Positions 1-11,495 are shown, numbered from the stretch's first letter. The stretch: 64,000 nt of DNA from Rhodococcus_G sp042754225 (GCF_042754225.1 NZ_JBHZAH010000001.1:62001-126000), one strand, 5' to 3'. Program-made: numbers and translations. Notes: generated by a model not told the origin, from the sequence alone.

Positions 1-3000
1 CGGGACGTGATGTTCGCCTACACCGCACACACGCAGCAGCAGGCACCCGGCTGGGCGCCGCTGACCGTGCAGTACGCCGACTACAGCCTGTGGCAGCGGA
101 AGTTGCTCGGCACGCAGGAGCAGCCCGATTCGGTGCTTCCCGGGCTGCTCGCCTACTGGACCCGGACGTTGTCGGGCCTCCCGGAGGTGCTGCCGCTACC
201 CCTGGACCGCCCGCGGCCCCTGCAGCGGTCCTTCCGCGGCGACGTGGTCACCTTCGACATCCCGCGCGCCGTCCACAACGCTCTCGCCGAACTTGCGCGC
301 CAGAGCAATTCGACGTTGTTCATGGTGGTGCACGCGGCGTTGGCCGTGTTGCTGGAGCGGGTGTCGGGATCGGACGATGTGGTGGTGGGCACCCCGATCG
401 CGGGCCGGGGACACGCCGCACTCGACGATGTGGTGGGCATGTTCGTCAACACACTGGTACTCCGAACTCCGGTGGCGCCAGGATCGTCGTTCGCCGATGT
501 GCTCGCCGAGGTGCGGTCGGTGGACCTCGGTGCGTTCGAGCACGCGGACCTTCCCTTCGAGCGGTTGGTGGACGAACTCGCACCCGAACGGTCCACTGCG
601 CACTCACCCCTGTTCCAGGTGATGCTCGAGTTCGGCAACGCCACCCGCACCCGCCTGGAACTGCCCGGGCTGGCCGTCCAGTCGCTCGACGTCGACCTGG
701 ACGTGGCGAAGTTCGACGTGCAACTGAGTGTGGCAGAGCAGGTCGACGAGCGCGGGGAGCCGGCCGGGATCAGCGCGGGATTCCGGTACGCGAGCGACGT
801 GTTCGACCGTGAGTCCGTCGAGATTCTCACGGAACGATTCGTACGCGTCATCGAAACGGTGGCCGCGGACCCGGCAGTGCCGGTGGGGGACATCGACATC
901 CTGGGCGCGGCCGAATTCGAGTTCTTGACCGGCCGTGTGGACTGGTCGGAAGCCGACGGGTCATTGGTGGAGCTGTTCGATCGGTCCGTGGCAGCGGTCG
1001 GCGACGCGGTCGCGGTGCGCTGCGGCGAGGCATCGACGACCTACCGGGAACTGGACCGGCGGGCGAACCGGCTCGCGAGACTGCTGATGGTGCAGGGTGT
1101 GGGCGCCGAAACGCTGGTGGCCGTGGGCATGACGCGGTCGATCGACTTGGTGGTTGCGCTCCTGGCAGTGGTGAAGTCGGGCGCCGGTTACCTACCGGTG
1201 GACGTGGCGTCGCCGACGGAGCGGTTGCGATTCCTGCTCGGAGACGCCCGGCCGCGGTGTGTGCTCACGACGACCACGGACGCGCAGACCTTCGACGCCG
1301 CCGGCATTCCCGCGGTGGTCGTGGACGATCCGGAGACCGTGCATGCGCTGCAGCAGTTCTCGCCGCTGCCGGTGACCGACGAGGACCGTCGTCGTCCCCT
1401 GCACCCGGATGCGGTGGCGTACGTGATCTACACCTCGGGTTCCACCGGGCGGCCGAAGGGCGTAGAGGTCACCCAACGCAACGTGGTCACGCTGCTGGCG
1501 AACGCACAGACGCTGTTCGGATTCGGCCCCGCCGACACGTGGACGATGTTCCATTCCGCGGCGTTCGACTTCTCGGTGTGGGAGATGTGGGGCGCGCTCG
1601 TCCACGGCGGCCGACTGGTGCTGGTGGACTACTTCACCGCGCGCTCGCCCGAGAAGTTCCGCGACCTCTTGCGTGACGAACGCGTCACGGTCGTCAATCA
1701 GACCCCCACCGCCTTCTACCAGCTGGTGGAGGCGGATCGCCTCGCCGGTGGCACCGGACTGTCCCTGCGATACGTGATCCTCGGCGGGGAGGCCCTCGAT
1801 TTCGGGCAGCTGCGACGCTGGTACGAACGTCGGGGCGGCGCCGCGCCCGTCCTGGTCAACATGTACGGCATCACGGAGACGACCGTGCACGTCAGCCATC
1901 TGCCGATCGACCGGAACCTCGCGGCGGCGGAGTCGGCGTCGGTCGTCGGCCGGGGCCTGCCGGGACTGAGGGTCTACGTGCTGGACGGACGACTGCATCC
2001 GGTGCCGCCGGGCGTGGTCGGGGAAATGTACGTCTCCGGTGCGCAGGTCGCGCGCGGGTACCTCGGCCGGCCCGCGCTGACGGCGGCGAGGTTCGTCGCC
2101 GACCCGTTCACGCCCGGGGCCCGGATGTACCGGTCCGGTGACCTGGGCCGGTGGAACCGGAACGGGCAGTTGGAGTATCTCGGCCGCAACGACCTCCAGG
2201 TGCAGGTGAAGGGCTACCGGATCGAACTCGGCGAGGTGGAGTCGGCGCTGCTCGCCTGCGACGGGGTGGCGCAGTCGGCGGTGGCTGAGCTGGACGATCG
2301 GTTGGTGGGGTACGTGGTGCCGGAGGCCGGCGTCGAGATCGACTCGGCGGCGATCGTCGACGCCGTCGCGGCGAGACTGGCGCCGCACATGGTGCCGGCA
2401 GCCGTGGTGGTCATCGACGGGGTGCCCCTGACGGTGAACGGCAAACTCGATCGGAAGTCGCTGCCGGAACCGGACTTCGGGCAGCGGGTGACGGCCGGTC
2501 GCAGCCCGGCCACCGAGACGGAACGCGTCCTCGCCGGGGTGTTCGCCGAGGTACTCGGCCTCGACTCGGTGGGCGTCGACGACTCGTTCTTCGCCATCGG
2601 CGGGGATTCGATCATGTCCATCCAGCTGGCCACCCGCGCCAAGGCCGCGGGGGTACTGATCTCGCCGCGCGACGTCTTCGAACGCAAAACCGTTGCAGGG
2701 CTGGCCGAGACGGCCGGCACGGGTGACCAGGCGGTGGTCCTCGGCGAGCTGCCCGGAGGGGGCATTGGGGAGGTCCCGTTGACACCGGTCGCGGCGTGGA
2801 TGCTGGGCCGCGGCGGGGACTTCCGCCGATACTCGCAGACCGCACTGTTCACGGTGCCCGCGACGCTGGACGTGGACACCCTGACGCGGGCCGTGCAGGC
2901 CGTGCTGGACCGGCACGACCTCCTGCGGGCGCGTTTGCACCGCAACTCCCGCGCCGAACAGGGCTGGTCGCTGGAGGTGCAGGCGGAAGGGTCGGTGCCG

Positions 3001-6000
3001 GCGGCCGTGGTGGTCCGCTGCGGGCGGGTGGACGATCTCGGCGCCGAACTCGACGCCGCGCTCGATCGGCTCGACCCCGAGTCGGGCGTGATGATGCAGG
3101 TCGTGTGGCTCGACGCGGGCGACGGTCCGGGCCGGATGCTGATCGCCGTCCATCATCTGGCGATGGACGGTGTGTCCTGGCGGATCCTGATTCCCGACCT
3201 CGCCACCGCCTGCGAGCACACTCGGGCCGGCAGGGTACCTGCGCTGCAGCCGGTGGGGACGTCGATGCGCCGGTGGTCGGATGCACTGGGCGAGGCCGCG
3301 CGCGACCCGCACCGCATCGCCGAACTCGGGCTGTGGCAGCGGATTCTGGACGGGCCCGACCCGCCGCTGGGGTCGCGCCCGGTGGCCGCGTCGGACACCG
3401 CCGTCACCGCCGCGGACGTCGAGGTGCGCGTCCCCTCCGCGTTGACCGAGTCGCTCCTGACGACCCTGCCGCAGGCCTTCCACACCGGCGTGGGCGACGG
3501 ATTGCTGACCGCGCTGACCATGGCGCTGATCCGATGGCGGGGAGACCGGGACGTCGACCTCACCGAGGCGCTGGTGAGCCTCGAGGGTCACGGTCGTGAA
3601 GAGCAGGTGGTGCCGGGGGCGGATCTCTCCCGCACGATCGGCTGGTTCACCACCGTATTCCCCGTACGACTCGATCTGCGCGGTGTGAACCTCGACGACG
3701 CATTCGCCGGAGGCCCGTCCGCCGGTGCCGCAATCAAGTCCGTCAAGGAACAACTCCTCGCCGTTCCCGACCACGGCATCGGTTTCGGTCTGCTCCGGTA
3801 CCTGAACAGCGAGACGGCTCGGGTCCTTTCGTCGCCGACGCCGCCCCAGGTCAGCTTCAACTACCTCGGCACAGTGGGTCGGGCCGCTACGGAGGACACC
3901 GCCGGCTGGGTGCCGATCGAGGAACCCGGACTACGGCGAGAATCGAATGCCGACATGCCCGTCGCGGCCGTCGTCGACGTCAATGCGATCACCGTCGACG
4001 CGGGCGACGGCGCGCGGCTGCACTCCACGTGGACCTATCCGCCGGCGGTCCTGCGCCGCGAGGACGTCGAGGAGCTCGCCCAGCTCTGGGTGCAGGCACT
4101 CGCCGCCCTCGCCGCGCAGGCGGAGGCGGGCGCCCGCGGGTTCACGCCGTCGGATTTCGACCTCGTCGAACTTCGGCAGGAGGCCATCGAGGAGATCGAA
4201 AGCCGCTGCCGCGACCTGACCGACGTGTGGCCGTTGTCGCCCCTGCAGTCCGGCCTGCTCTTCCACTCCGAGCTCGCCGACGAGTCCGTCGACGCCTACC
4301 TGGTGCAGGTGAGTCTCGACCTTCACGGCGAGGTGGATCCGCGTCGCCTCCGCCGCGCGGCCGATGCCGTGTTGAGCCGACACCCCAACCTGCGCACCGC
4401 CTTCCTGCACGACGCCGAGGGCGACGCCGTCCAAGTCGTGCGGGAGGGGGTGGAGGCGCCCTGGCGCGAGGTCGATCTGAGGACTGACGACGACGGTGCG
4501 GCCGAGGTCGAGCGACTGCTGGCCGAGGATCGGGTTCGCCCGTTCGACATGACACGCGCCCCGCTGATCCGGTTCATGTTGATCGCGACCGCACAGAACC
4601 GGTACCGGCTGGTGTCGACCAACCACCACATCCTTCTCGACGGCTGGTCGATGCCGCTGCTGGTCAAGGAGCTGCTGACGCTTTACGCCACGGACTCGGG
4701 CCCGTCGGCGCTGCCGCAGGTGCGCGGGTACCGCGACTACCTGGCGTGGATGGAGCACAGAGATCGGGGCGCCGCCCTCGAGGTGTGGGCTCGGGCTCTC
4801 GCCGGGGTGGACGGTCCGACGCTGCTCGCGGCGGGGGCGAGCGGAGCGACGGGGAATGCAACCGGGGCCGGAGCGCCGGGGAATGTTCCCGCGGACCGGG
4901 CACGGCGGCTGTCCACCACGCCCCAGGAGTGGGTGTTCGACCTGGACGAGGATCGCACCGCCCGTCTGCGCGACGTCGCACGTTCGCGTGGACTGACCGT
5001 CAACACCCTCGTCCAGGTGTCCTGGGGGATCGTGCTGGGTACGTTGACCGCCCGTGACGACGTCCTGTTCGGGGCCACCGTCTCCGGGCGGCCGCCCGAG
5101 CTGGCCGGCATCGAGACGATGATCGGACTGTTCGTCAACACACTTCCCGTCCGGATCAGATTGAGCCCCAACGAGACTCTGGGGGCTCTGCTGGACCGGG
5201 TGCAGGCCGAGCAGGCGACGCTGATGGACCACCACTACATCGGGCTGGCCGAGATTCAGCACGCCGCGGGGCCCGAGGTCGGATTCGACACGTTGACCGT
5301 GTTCGAGTCGTACCCCGTCGACCGCGCCGGGCTGACGACCGATACCGACATCGCCGGAATGCGCGTCGACCGGGTCGGCGCGCGCGACGCCGCCCACTAT
5401 CCGCTGAGCCTGGTGGCATCGGTCGACTCTCGTCTGCGACTGAAATTCGAGTACCTGCCCGACGTCTTCGACGGGAGCTCCGTCGAAGGCATCGCCGGGC
5501 GCGTGGTGCGGGCGCTCGACGCCTGCACTCGGCCGGACCAGCCGCTGGCCGCGCTGTCGTTGCTGGTCGACCGGGAGCGCGCCGACCTGGTGCCCGTCCG
5601 TGGCCGCCGAGGCGGGTCGACCCGGACGCTGCCGCAGATCCTCGCGGCCGCCGCCGCTCTGGACCCGGACGCGATCGCACTGTCCTACTGCGGCGCCGAA
5701 GTGAGTTACGGCGAGCTGGACCAGCGGTCGAATCGACTCGCCCGCGCGCTGATCGCCCGCGGGGCGGGCCCGGAGACCTTCGTGGCCGTCGGGATACCGC
5801 GCTCCCTGGACTCGGTGCTTTCGGTGTGGGCGGTGACGAAGACCGGGGCGGCGTTCGTGCCGATCGACCCGAACTACCCCGACGAGCGCATCACCCGCAT
5901 GCTCGTCGATTCCGGATCCACCGTCGCTGTGACCACGACCGAGCATCGAGGCCGTCTGCCCGACAACGCGAGTTGGCTGATTCTCGACGAACCCGACTTC

Positions 6001-9000
6001 GCCACGGAATGGACACAGATGTGCGCGGCGCCCGTGACCGACGACGATCGAATCGGTCCGGTCACTCTGGACACCGCCGCGTACGTCGTCTACACGTCGG
6101 GGTCCACCGGTGAGCCGAAGGGCGTGGTGGTCACCCACCGTGGACTGGACAACTTCGCACTCGACCAGCTCGAGCGCTTCGGGGCGACCCCGCAGTCCCG
6201 CACTCTGCACTTCTCCACACCGAGTTTCGACGGGTCGGTGTTCGAGTACCTGCAGGCCTTCGGTGCAGGCGCGACGATGGTGATCGCGCCGCCTACCGTG
6301 TTCGGCGGCGAGGAACTCGCGCGACTCCTGGAGGAGCGGAAGGTCACCCACGCCTTCATCACCACCGCCGCGCTCGCGACACTCGATCCTGCCGGACTGG
6401 ACCATCTCACGGACCTGGTGTTCGGCGGCGAGGCGTGCCCACCCGAACTCGTCGCCCGCTGGGTCGTATCCGACCGCCCGAGTTCCCGAGGAGTCCCCGA
6501 TTTCCCGGGTACCCGAGGAGGGGCCCGTCGGTTGTACAACGCCTACGGACCGACCGAGTCGACCATCATGTCCAACATCAGCGATCCGATGGTCTCGGGG
6601 GAACCGATCACCATTGGCGGCCCCATCCGCGGAGTGACGGAACTGGTGCTCGACACCCGGCTGCAACCGGTCCCCGTGGGAGTTCCCGGCGAGCTGTACC
6701 TCGCCGGGATCGGCCTGGCCCGCGGCTACCACCGCCGGCCCGCACTGACCGCCGAGCGGTTCGTTGCCGATCCCTCTCACCCGGGCACACGGATGTACCG
6801 CACCGGGGACATCGTGCGGTGGACTGCCGCCCACCGCATCGAATACGTGGGCCGCAGCGACTTCCAGGTGAAGGTGCGCGGGTTCCGGGTCGAACTCGGC
6901 GAGATCGACGCCACCCTCATGTCGGAGCCGAACGTCGGGTTCGCGGCCACCCTGGCGCATCGCGGGCGTACCGGTGACACCCTGCTGGCGTCCTACGTCG
7001 TGCCGACGCCGGGTCGTTCCCTCGACACCGCCGTACTCGCCCGGCGACTGGCGGACCGCCTGCCGTCCCACATGGTGCCGTCCTCGATCACGGTGCTCGA
7101 GCGCCTTCCGCTGACTGCCGTTGGCAAGCTGGACCGCGCCGCACTGCCGGAGCCCGACCGGCATTCCGGGACGAGCCGATACCGGGCACCGGTCGGTCCG
7201 GTCGAAGAAACGGTGGCCGACGTCTTCGCGGAGGTACTCGGACTCGAACGCGTCGGTGCCGAGGCCGGCTTCTTCGACCTCGGCGGCAACTCCCTGAGCG
7301 CCACCCGGGTGACCGCCCGGCTGCGAGCGTTGCTCGAAACCGGCTGTCGGGTGCGTGATCTGTTCGAGGCGCCCACGGTCGCATCGCTGGCGGCGCGGAT
7401 CGAGCACGCCGGCGCGGGGTCGTCCGCACGCCCGGCCCTCGCACCCCGCACCCGGCCCCGGAACATTCCGCTGTCGTTCGCTCAGCAGCGAATGTGGTTC
7501 GTCAACCAGCTCGACACCGCCTCGGCCGTCTACAACATCCCGATCGTGGTGCGGCTCGGCGGTGAACTCGATGTGCCGGCGCTGAACTCGGCGCTCGTCG
7601 ATGTGATCGCCCGGCACGAGGCACTGCGTACGGTGTTCCCGATCCGCGGGGACTGGCCGGTTCAGCGGATACTGCCCGCCGAGGGGGCGGTGCCCACGCT
7701 GATCCCCGTCACCGTCCCGGACGAGCGCCGACTGCGGGACGAGCTGGCCCGGCTGGTCTCGACGGGATTCGATGTCACGGAGCGGCTTCCGTTGCGGGCC
7801 GGACTGTTCTCACTCTCCGCCACCGAGCATGTACTCGCCGTCGTGGTGCATCACATCTCGGCGGACGGGTTCTCCATGGTCCCGCTGGTGCGCGACGTGA
7901 TGACGGCGTACGGCGCCCGGGTCGGTGGCGGCGCTCCCGAGTGGGCACCGCTCGCGGTGCAGTACGCCGACTACGCGCTCTGGCAACGGGAGTTGCTGGG
8001 ATCGGACGACGACCCCGAGTCCCTGCTGTCGGAGCAGCTCGACTACTGGAGGACGGCGCTGGCGGGCATGCCCGATCTGCTGGAACTACCGACCGACCGG
8101 GACCGGCCGTCCCAGCAGTCCTTCCGCGGTGCACGCGTCCACTTCTCCGTGGACCGCGACCTTCACCGACGGATCAGGGACCTGTCGCGACGCCTCCGCT
8201 CCAGCGAGTTCATGACCGTGCACGCCGCGCTCGCCGTTCTGTTGGCACGACTCGGCAGCACCGACGACGTCGTGATCGGAACGCCGATCGCGGGCAGGGG
8301 AGAGCCGGTCCTCGACGATCTGGTCGGCATGTTCGTGGGCACGCTGGCCCTGCGGACCCGGGTGCAGGCGGGCGAGTCGTTCACGTGCGTGGTGGCGCAC
8401 TGCCGCGAGGTAGACCTCGGGGCGTTCGCGCACACCGAGGTTCCCTTCGAGCGTGTGGTGGAGGCGGTCGGGCCGACGCGATCCACGGCGTTCTCGCCGA
8501 TCATCCAGGTATCGCTGGAGTTTCAGAACAACGAGCGACCGGTACCGACGCTGCCGGGACTGGAGGTCCGTGGCATCGACCCCCAGCTCGACGTCGTCAA
8601 GGTCGATCTCGAATTCCTCCTGGCGGAGGAGTTCGACGCGAACGGCGAACCGGCCGGGATGAACGGCGCCGTCGACTTCGCCACCGATCTCTTCGATGCT
8701 GACACCGTCCGCGGATTCGCCGACCGATTCGTGCGGATACTCGACGCGGTGACCGTGAACCCCGACGGGCCGGTCGGCGATCTCCCCCTCCTCGACGAGG
8801 CGGAGAGGAGCGCGATGGCGCCGGCCAGCGGCCGGCCGGAAGTGCGCCCGCAGCGGTGGCCCGACCTGCTGGCGGCCGCCGCCGCACTCGATCCGGACGC
8901 GGTGGCCCTGTCCTGCGAGGACCGTCGGGTCAGTTACCGGGAACTCGACGAGGGGTCCAACCGGCTGGCACGGGTCCTGTGCCGCCGTGGGGTGGGACCG

Positions 9001-11391
9001 GAGACCTTCGTGGCGGTCGGCATACCCCGCTCGATCGAGGCGGTGGTCGCGATCTGGGCGGTCGCCAAGGCGGGTGCGGCCTTCGTGCCGGTCGATCCGG
9101 CGTACCCGCGCGAGCGCCTCGCCTACATGCTCACCGATTGCCGGGCCGCGCTCGGGCTCACCGTGAGCGGCAGTCGGAGCAGCCTGCCCGACGCGGTTCC
9201 GTGGCTGGTGCTGGGTGACGAGGACCTTGCCGAGCAGGTGGCGGGGATGTCGTCGGCGTCGGTCACCGACCGGGACCGGGCGAGTCCGTTGTATCTCGCT
9301 CACCCGGCCTATCTCATCTACACCTCGGGGTCGACGGGACGGCCGAAGGGAGTGACCGTCACGCACCGCGGCCTGGCCAACTTCACCGCCGAAACGCGCG
9401 AACGGTTCCAGGTCACGCACGAGTCCCGGGTGTCGCAGCTGGCGTCACCGAGTTTCGATGCCTCGGTGTTCGAGCTGATGATGGCGTTCAGCGCATCGGC
9501 GCGGGTGGTGATCGTCCCGCCCACCGTCGTCGGGGGCGCCGAGTTGGCGGACTTGCTCCGTCGCGAGCGGGTGACCCACGCAACCATCACGCCGACCGCG
9601 CTGGCGGCCCTCGGCGACGCCGGACTCGACTCACTGCGTGTCCTCGACCTGGTGGGTGAGGTGTGCCCGCCGGAGGTGGTGGCGCAGTGGGCCCCAGGCC
9701 GTCGGCTGCACAGCGGGTACGGGCCCACGGAGACCACCGTCCAGGCGAGTGTCAGCGCTCCCATGCGTCCCGGCGAGGGAGTGAACATCGGGGCACCCGC
9801 GCTGGGATTCGCATTCCTGGTGCTCGACGAGCGATTGCAGCCCGTCCCGGTCGGTGTGCCCGGCGAGTTGTACATCGCCGGGCCAGGTATGGCGCGTTGT
9901 TACCACAATCGGGTGGCGCTCACGTCGACTCGCTTCGTCGCGTGCCCCTTCGGGGAACTGGGACGCCGGATGTACCGGACCGGCGACATCGTGCGGTGGA
10001 AGCGCGACCTCACCTTGGAGTACCTGGGCCGCAGCGACTTCCAGGTCAAGGTTCGCGGATTCCGCATCGAACTCGGGGAGATCGATGCCGTCCTCGCCGG
10101 TCATCCGGCGGTTGCCTTGGCTGCGACCGTCGGCCACACCGGCCCATCGGGTCACACCGTGCTCGCCTCGTATGTGTGGGCTCGGGACGGGCAGGAGGTG
10201 GAGCCTGCGGAACTGCGCACCTATGCGTCCGAGCACCTGCCCGCACACATGGTGCCCTCCGCGGTGGTCGTGCTCGACCAGGTTCCGATGACGCCGGCGG
10301 GCAAGCTCGATCGGAAGGCGTTGCCCCCGCCCGAGTTCGGTTCGACCGCCGCCGCGTTCCGGGCACCGAGCACCGAAACCGAGCGCGTCGTCGTCGACAC
10401 GTTCGCGAGAGTGCTCGGGGTGGACCGGGTGGGCACCGCCGACAGCTTCTTCGAGCTCGGCGGGACCTCCCTGCTCGCGACCAGGATCGTCAGCGGGCTG
10501 CAGGCGGAACTGGGCCGGAGGGTTCCGCTGCAGTGGATGTTCCTCGACCCAACCCCGGCCGGAATCGCCCGCCGACTCGACATTCCGACGCCCAGCCCGG
10601 AGGTGAACGAGGCATTCGCCGTCGTGCTTCCGCTGCGCGCACAGGGGAGTGGCAGACCGCTGTTCTGCGTGCATCCGGGAATCGGACTGTCCTGGGGCTA
10701 CGCCGGTCTGGTGCCGTACCTACCGCGGGATCGACCCGTGTACGGACTGCAGCTGCCCACGATCAGCGGCGACGGCGACTACCGGTCGATCGAACAACTG
10801 GCACGCCGCTACGTCGAGGAGATGAAGGCCGTCGCGCCCACCGGCCCGTACGACCTGCTCGGCTGGTCACTGGGCGGGGTCATCGCGCACGCGATGGCCG
10901 TCGAACTCCAGAGGTCGGGTGACGAGATCGCCACACTGGCCGTGATGGACAGCTATCCCGACAACGGCGACGAACCGCCGGCCGGCGAGCTCGACATCGG
11001 GGACCTCCTGCGCGGGCTGGGACTCGAAATCGACACCGGCGGTGTGATGACCTACGAGCGCGCGGCGCGGGTGCTGGGCGAGTCGTTCGGGACGGAGCCG
11101 GGTGTACGAGAGCGAGACCTCGAACGGATCCAGACAGGTTACGAGAACTCCACCCGCCTCGGCCGAGGGTTCGTCCCTCGGATGTACGACGGGGACCTGC
11201 TGGTCTTCACGGCCACGCGCGACGGCGACGGCGGCGCCACTCGGGTGCGGTCGCCGCAGGAATGGCGGCCGCTCGTGAGCGGCCGGATCGACGAGCATCC
11301 CGTGGACTGCGCGCACAACGAGATGATCGAACCGCCCGTCCTGGCGATCATCGGGCCGGTACTCGCCCACGCCCTCTCCGCTCGTACCTGA
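1..11391 (+). CDS. Nonribosomal peptide synthetase, 3' part (C-A-PCP-E / C-A-PCP / C-A-PCP-TE), 5' end outside window
   Basis: The frame is open from base 1, so the gene is cut by the left edge. Domains by base position: tail of a condensation domain (to about 880); A1 (YTSGSTG near 1428); carrier 1 (GGDS near 2600); epimerisation domain (HHLAMDG near 3150); C2 (HHILLDG near 4625); A2 (near 6090); carrier 2 (LGGNS near 7280); C3 (HHISADG near 7850); A3 (near 9320); carrier 3 (LGGTS near 10460); type I thioesterase (GWSLGG near 10860). Aligned to GrsA, the A1 pocket reads D-F-W-N-I-G-M-V-H plus the A10 lysine, the classical threonine code. With the E domain this implies a D-allo-threonyl unit. 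The A2 pocket (D-G-F-F-V-G-A-I-M) and A3 pocket (D-A-F-T-D-V-G-V-Q) match no code I can name. The terminal TE would release or cyclise the peptide. The product is unknown. Confidence 0.97.
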   Translation, partial: RDVMFAYTAHTQQQAPGWAPLTVQYADYSLWQRKLLGTQEQPDSVLPGLLAYWTRTLSGLPEVLPLPLDRPRPLQRSFRGDVVTFDIPRAVHNALAELARQSNSTLFMVVHAALAVLLERVSGSDDVVVGTPIAGRGHAALDDVVGMFVNTLVLRTPVAPGSSFADVLAEVRSVDLGAFEHADLPFERLVDELAPERSTAHSPLFQVMLEFGNATRTRLELPGLAVQSLDVDLDVAKFDVQLSVAEQVDERGEPAGISAGFRYASDVFDRESVEILTERFVRVIETVAADPAVPVGDIDILGAAEFEFLTGRVDWSEADGSLVELFDRSVAAVGDAVAVRCGEASTTYRELDRRANRLARLLMVQGVGAETLVAVGMTRSIDLVVALLAVVKSGAGYLPVDVASPTERLRFLLGDARPRCVLTTTTDAQTFDAAGIPAVVVDDPETVHALQQFSPLPVTDEDRRRPLHPDAVAYVIYTSGSTGRPKGVEVTQRNVVTLLANAQTLFGFGPADTWTMFHSAAFDFSVWEMWGALVHGGRLVLVDYFTARSPEKFRDLLRDERVTVVNQTPTAFYQLVEADRLAGGTGLSLRYVILGGEALDFGQLRRWYERRGGAAPVLVNMYGITETTVHVSHLPIDRNLAAAESASVVGRGLPGLRVYVLDGRLHPVPPGVVGEMYVSGAQVARGYLGRPALTAARFVADPFTPGARMYRSGDLGRWNRNGQLEYLGRNDLQVQVKGYRIELGEVESALLACDGVAQSAVAELDDRLVGYVVPEAGVEIDSAAIVDAVAARLAPHMVPAAVVVIDGVPLTVNGKLDRKSLPEPDFGQRVTAGRSPATETERVLAGVFAEVLGLDSVGVDDSFFAIGGDSIMSIQLATRAKAAGVLISPRDVFERKTVAGLAETAGTGDQAVVLGELPGGGIGEVPLTPVAAWMLGRGGDFRRYSQTALFTVPATLDVDTLTRAVQAVLDRHDLLRARLHRNSRAEQGWSLEVQAEGSVPAAVVVRCGRVDDLGAELDAALDRLDPESGVMMQVVWLDAGDGPGRMLIAVHHLAMDGVSWRILIPDLATACEHTRAGRVPALQPVGTSMRRWSDALGEAARDPHRIAELGLWQRILDGPDPPLGSRPVAASDTAVTAADVEVRVPSALTESLLTTLPQAFHTGVGDGLLTALTMALIRWRGDRDVDLTEALVSLEGHGREEQVVPGADLSRTIGWFTTVFPVRLDLRGVNLDDAFAGGPSAGAAIKSVKEQLLAVPDHGIGFGLLRYLNSETARVLSSPTPPQVSFNYLGTVGRAATEDTAGWVPIEEPGLRRESNADMPVAAVVDVNAITVDAGDGARLHSTWTYPPAVLRREDVEELAQLWVQALAALAAQAEAGARGFTPSDFDLVELRQEAIEEIESRCRDLTDVWPLSPLQSGLLFHSELADESVDAYLVQVSLDLHGEVDPRRLRRAADAVLSRHPNLRTAFLHDAEGDAVQVVREGVEAPWREVDLRTDDDGAAEVERLLAEDRVRPFDMTRAPLIRFMLIATAQNRYRLVSTNHHILLDGWSMPLLVKELLTLYATDSGPSALPQVRGYRDYLAWMEHRDRGAALEVWARALAGVDGPTLLAAGASGATGNATGAGAPGNVPADRARRLSTTPQEWVFDLDEDRTARLRDVARSRGLTVNTLVQVSWGIVLGTLTARDDVLFGATVSGRPPELAGIETMIGLFVNTLPVRIRLSPNETLGALLDRVQAEQATLMDHHYIGLAEIQHAAGPEVGFDTLTVFESYPVDRAGLTTDTDIAGMRVDRVGARDAAHYPLSLVASVDSRLRLKFEYLPDVFDGSSVEGIAGRVVRALDACTRPDQPLAALSLLVDRERADLVPVRGRRGGSTRTLPQILAAAAALDPDAIALSYCGAEVSYGELDQRSNRLARALIARGAGPETFVAVGIPRSLDSVLSVWAVTKTGAAFVPIDPNYPDERITRMLVDSGSTVAVTTTEHRGRLPDNASWLILDEPDFATEWTQMCAAPVTDDDRIGPVTLDTAAYVVYTSGSTGEPKGVVVTHRGLDNFALDQLERFGATPQSRTLHFSTPSFDGSVFEYLQAFGAGATMVIAPPTVFGGEELARLLEERKVTHAFITTAALATLDPAGLDHLTDLVFGGEACPPELVARWVVSDRPSSRGVPDFPGTRGGARRLYNAYGPTESTIMSNISDPMVSGEPITIGGPIRGVTELVLDTRLQPVPVGVPGELYLAGIGLARGYHRRPALTAERFVADPSHPGTRMYRTGDIVRWTAAHRIEYVGRSDFQVKVRGFRVELGEIDATLMSEPNVGFAATLAHRGRTGDTLLASYVVPTPGRSLDTAVLARRLADRLPSHMVPSSITVLERLPLTAVGKLDRAALPEPDRHSGTSRYRAPVGPVEETVADVFAEVLGLERVGAEAGFFDLGGNSLSATRVTARLRALLETGCRVRDLFEAPTVASLAARIEHAGAGSSARPALAPRTRPRNIPLSFAQQRMWFVNQLDTASAVYNIPIVVRLGGELDVPALNSALVDVIARHEALRTVFPIRGDWPVQRILPAEGAVPTLIPVTVPDERRLRDELARLVSTGFDVTERLPLRAGLFSLSATEHVLAVVVHHISADGFSMVPLVRDVMTAYGARVGGGAPEWAPLAVQYADYALWQRELLGSDDDPESLLSEQLDYWRTALAGMPDLLELPTDRDRPSQQSFRGARVHFSVDRDLHRRIRDLSRRLRSSEFMTVHAALAVLLARLGSTDDVVIGTPIAGRGEPVLDDLVGMFVGTLALRTRVQAGESFTCVVAHCREVDLGAFAHTEVPFERVVEAVGPTRSTAFSPIIQVSLEFQNNERPVPTLPGLEVRGIDPQLDVVKVDLEFLLAEEFDANGEPAGMNGAVDFATDLFDADTVRGFADRFVRILDAVTVNPDGPVGDLPLLDEAERSAMAPASGRPEVRPQRWPDLLAAAAALDPDAVALSCEDRRVSYRELDEGSNRLARVLCRRGVGPETFVAVGIPRSIEAVVAIWAVAKAGAAFVPVDPAYPRERLAYMLTDCRAALGLTVSGSRSSLPDAVPWLVLGDEDLAEQVAGMSSASVTDRDRASPLYLAHPAYLIYTSGSTGRPKGVTVTHRGLANFTAETRERFQVTHESRVSQLASPSFDASVFELMMAFSASARVVIVPPTVVGGAELADLLRRERVTHATITPTALAALGDAGLDSLRVLDLVGEVCPPEVVAQWAPGRRLHSGYGPTETTVQASVSAPMRPGEGVNIGAPALGFAFLVLDERLQPVPVGVPGELYIAGPGMARCYHNRVALTSTRFVACPFGELGRRMYRTGDIVRWKRDLTLEYLGRSDFQVKVRGFRIELGEIDAVLAGHPAVALAATVGHTGPSGHTVLASYVWARDGQEVEPAELRTYASEHLPAHMVPSAVVVLDQVPMTPAGKLDRKALPPPEFGSTAAAFRAPSTETERVVVDTFARVLGVDRVGTADSFFELGGTSLLATRIVSGLQAELGRRVPLQWMFLDPTPAGIARRLDIPTPSPEVNEAFAVVLPLRAQGSGRPLFCVHPGIGLSWGYAGLVPYLPRDRPVYGLQLPTISGDGDYRSIEQLARRYVEEMKAVAPTGPYDLLGWSLGGVIAHAMAVELQRSGDEIATLAVMDSYPDNGDEPPAGELDIGDLLRGLGLEIDTGGVMTYERAARVLGESFGTEPGVRERDLERIQTGYENSTRLGRGFVPRMYDGDLLVFTATRDGDGGATRVRSPQEWRPLVSGRIDEHPVDCAHNEMIEPPVLAIIGPVLAHALSART

Positions 11392-11495
11392 GAACTTGCC
11401 GATGGGGGGCCGGTTTTTCGTTACCCTCGAGGGGGAACGTTCCGAGCATCACCGAAGGGGTCGTCGGGCATCGCAGTCGAGCACGAGGAGCGGCC

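Noticed and set aside
1192..3774. 860-residue open frame antisense to the NRPS
   Set aside because: Shadow frame with low-complexity Arg/Gly/His composition.
3931..7617. 1228-residue open frame antisense to the NRPS
   Set aside because: It is a shadow of the high-GC NRPS gene; no domains, no RBS, and the opposite frame has a complete domain series.
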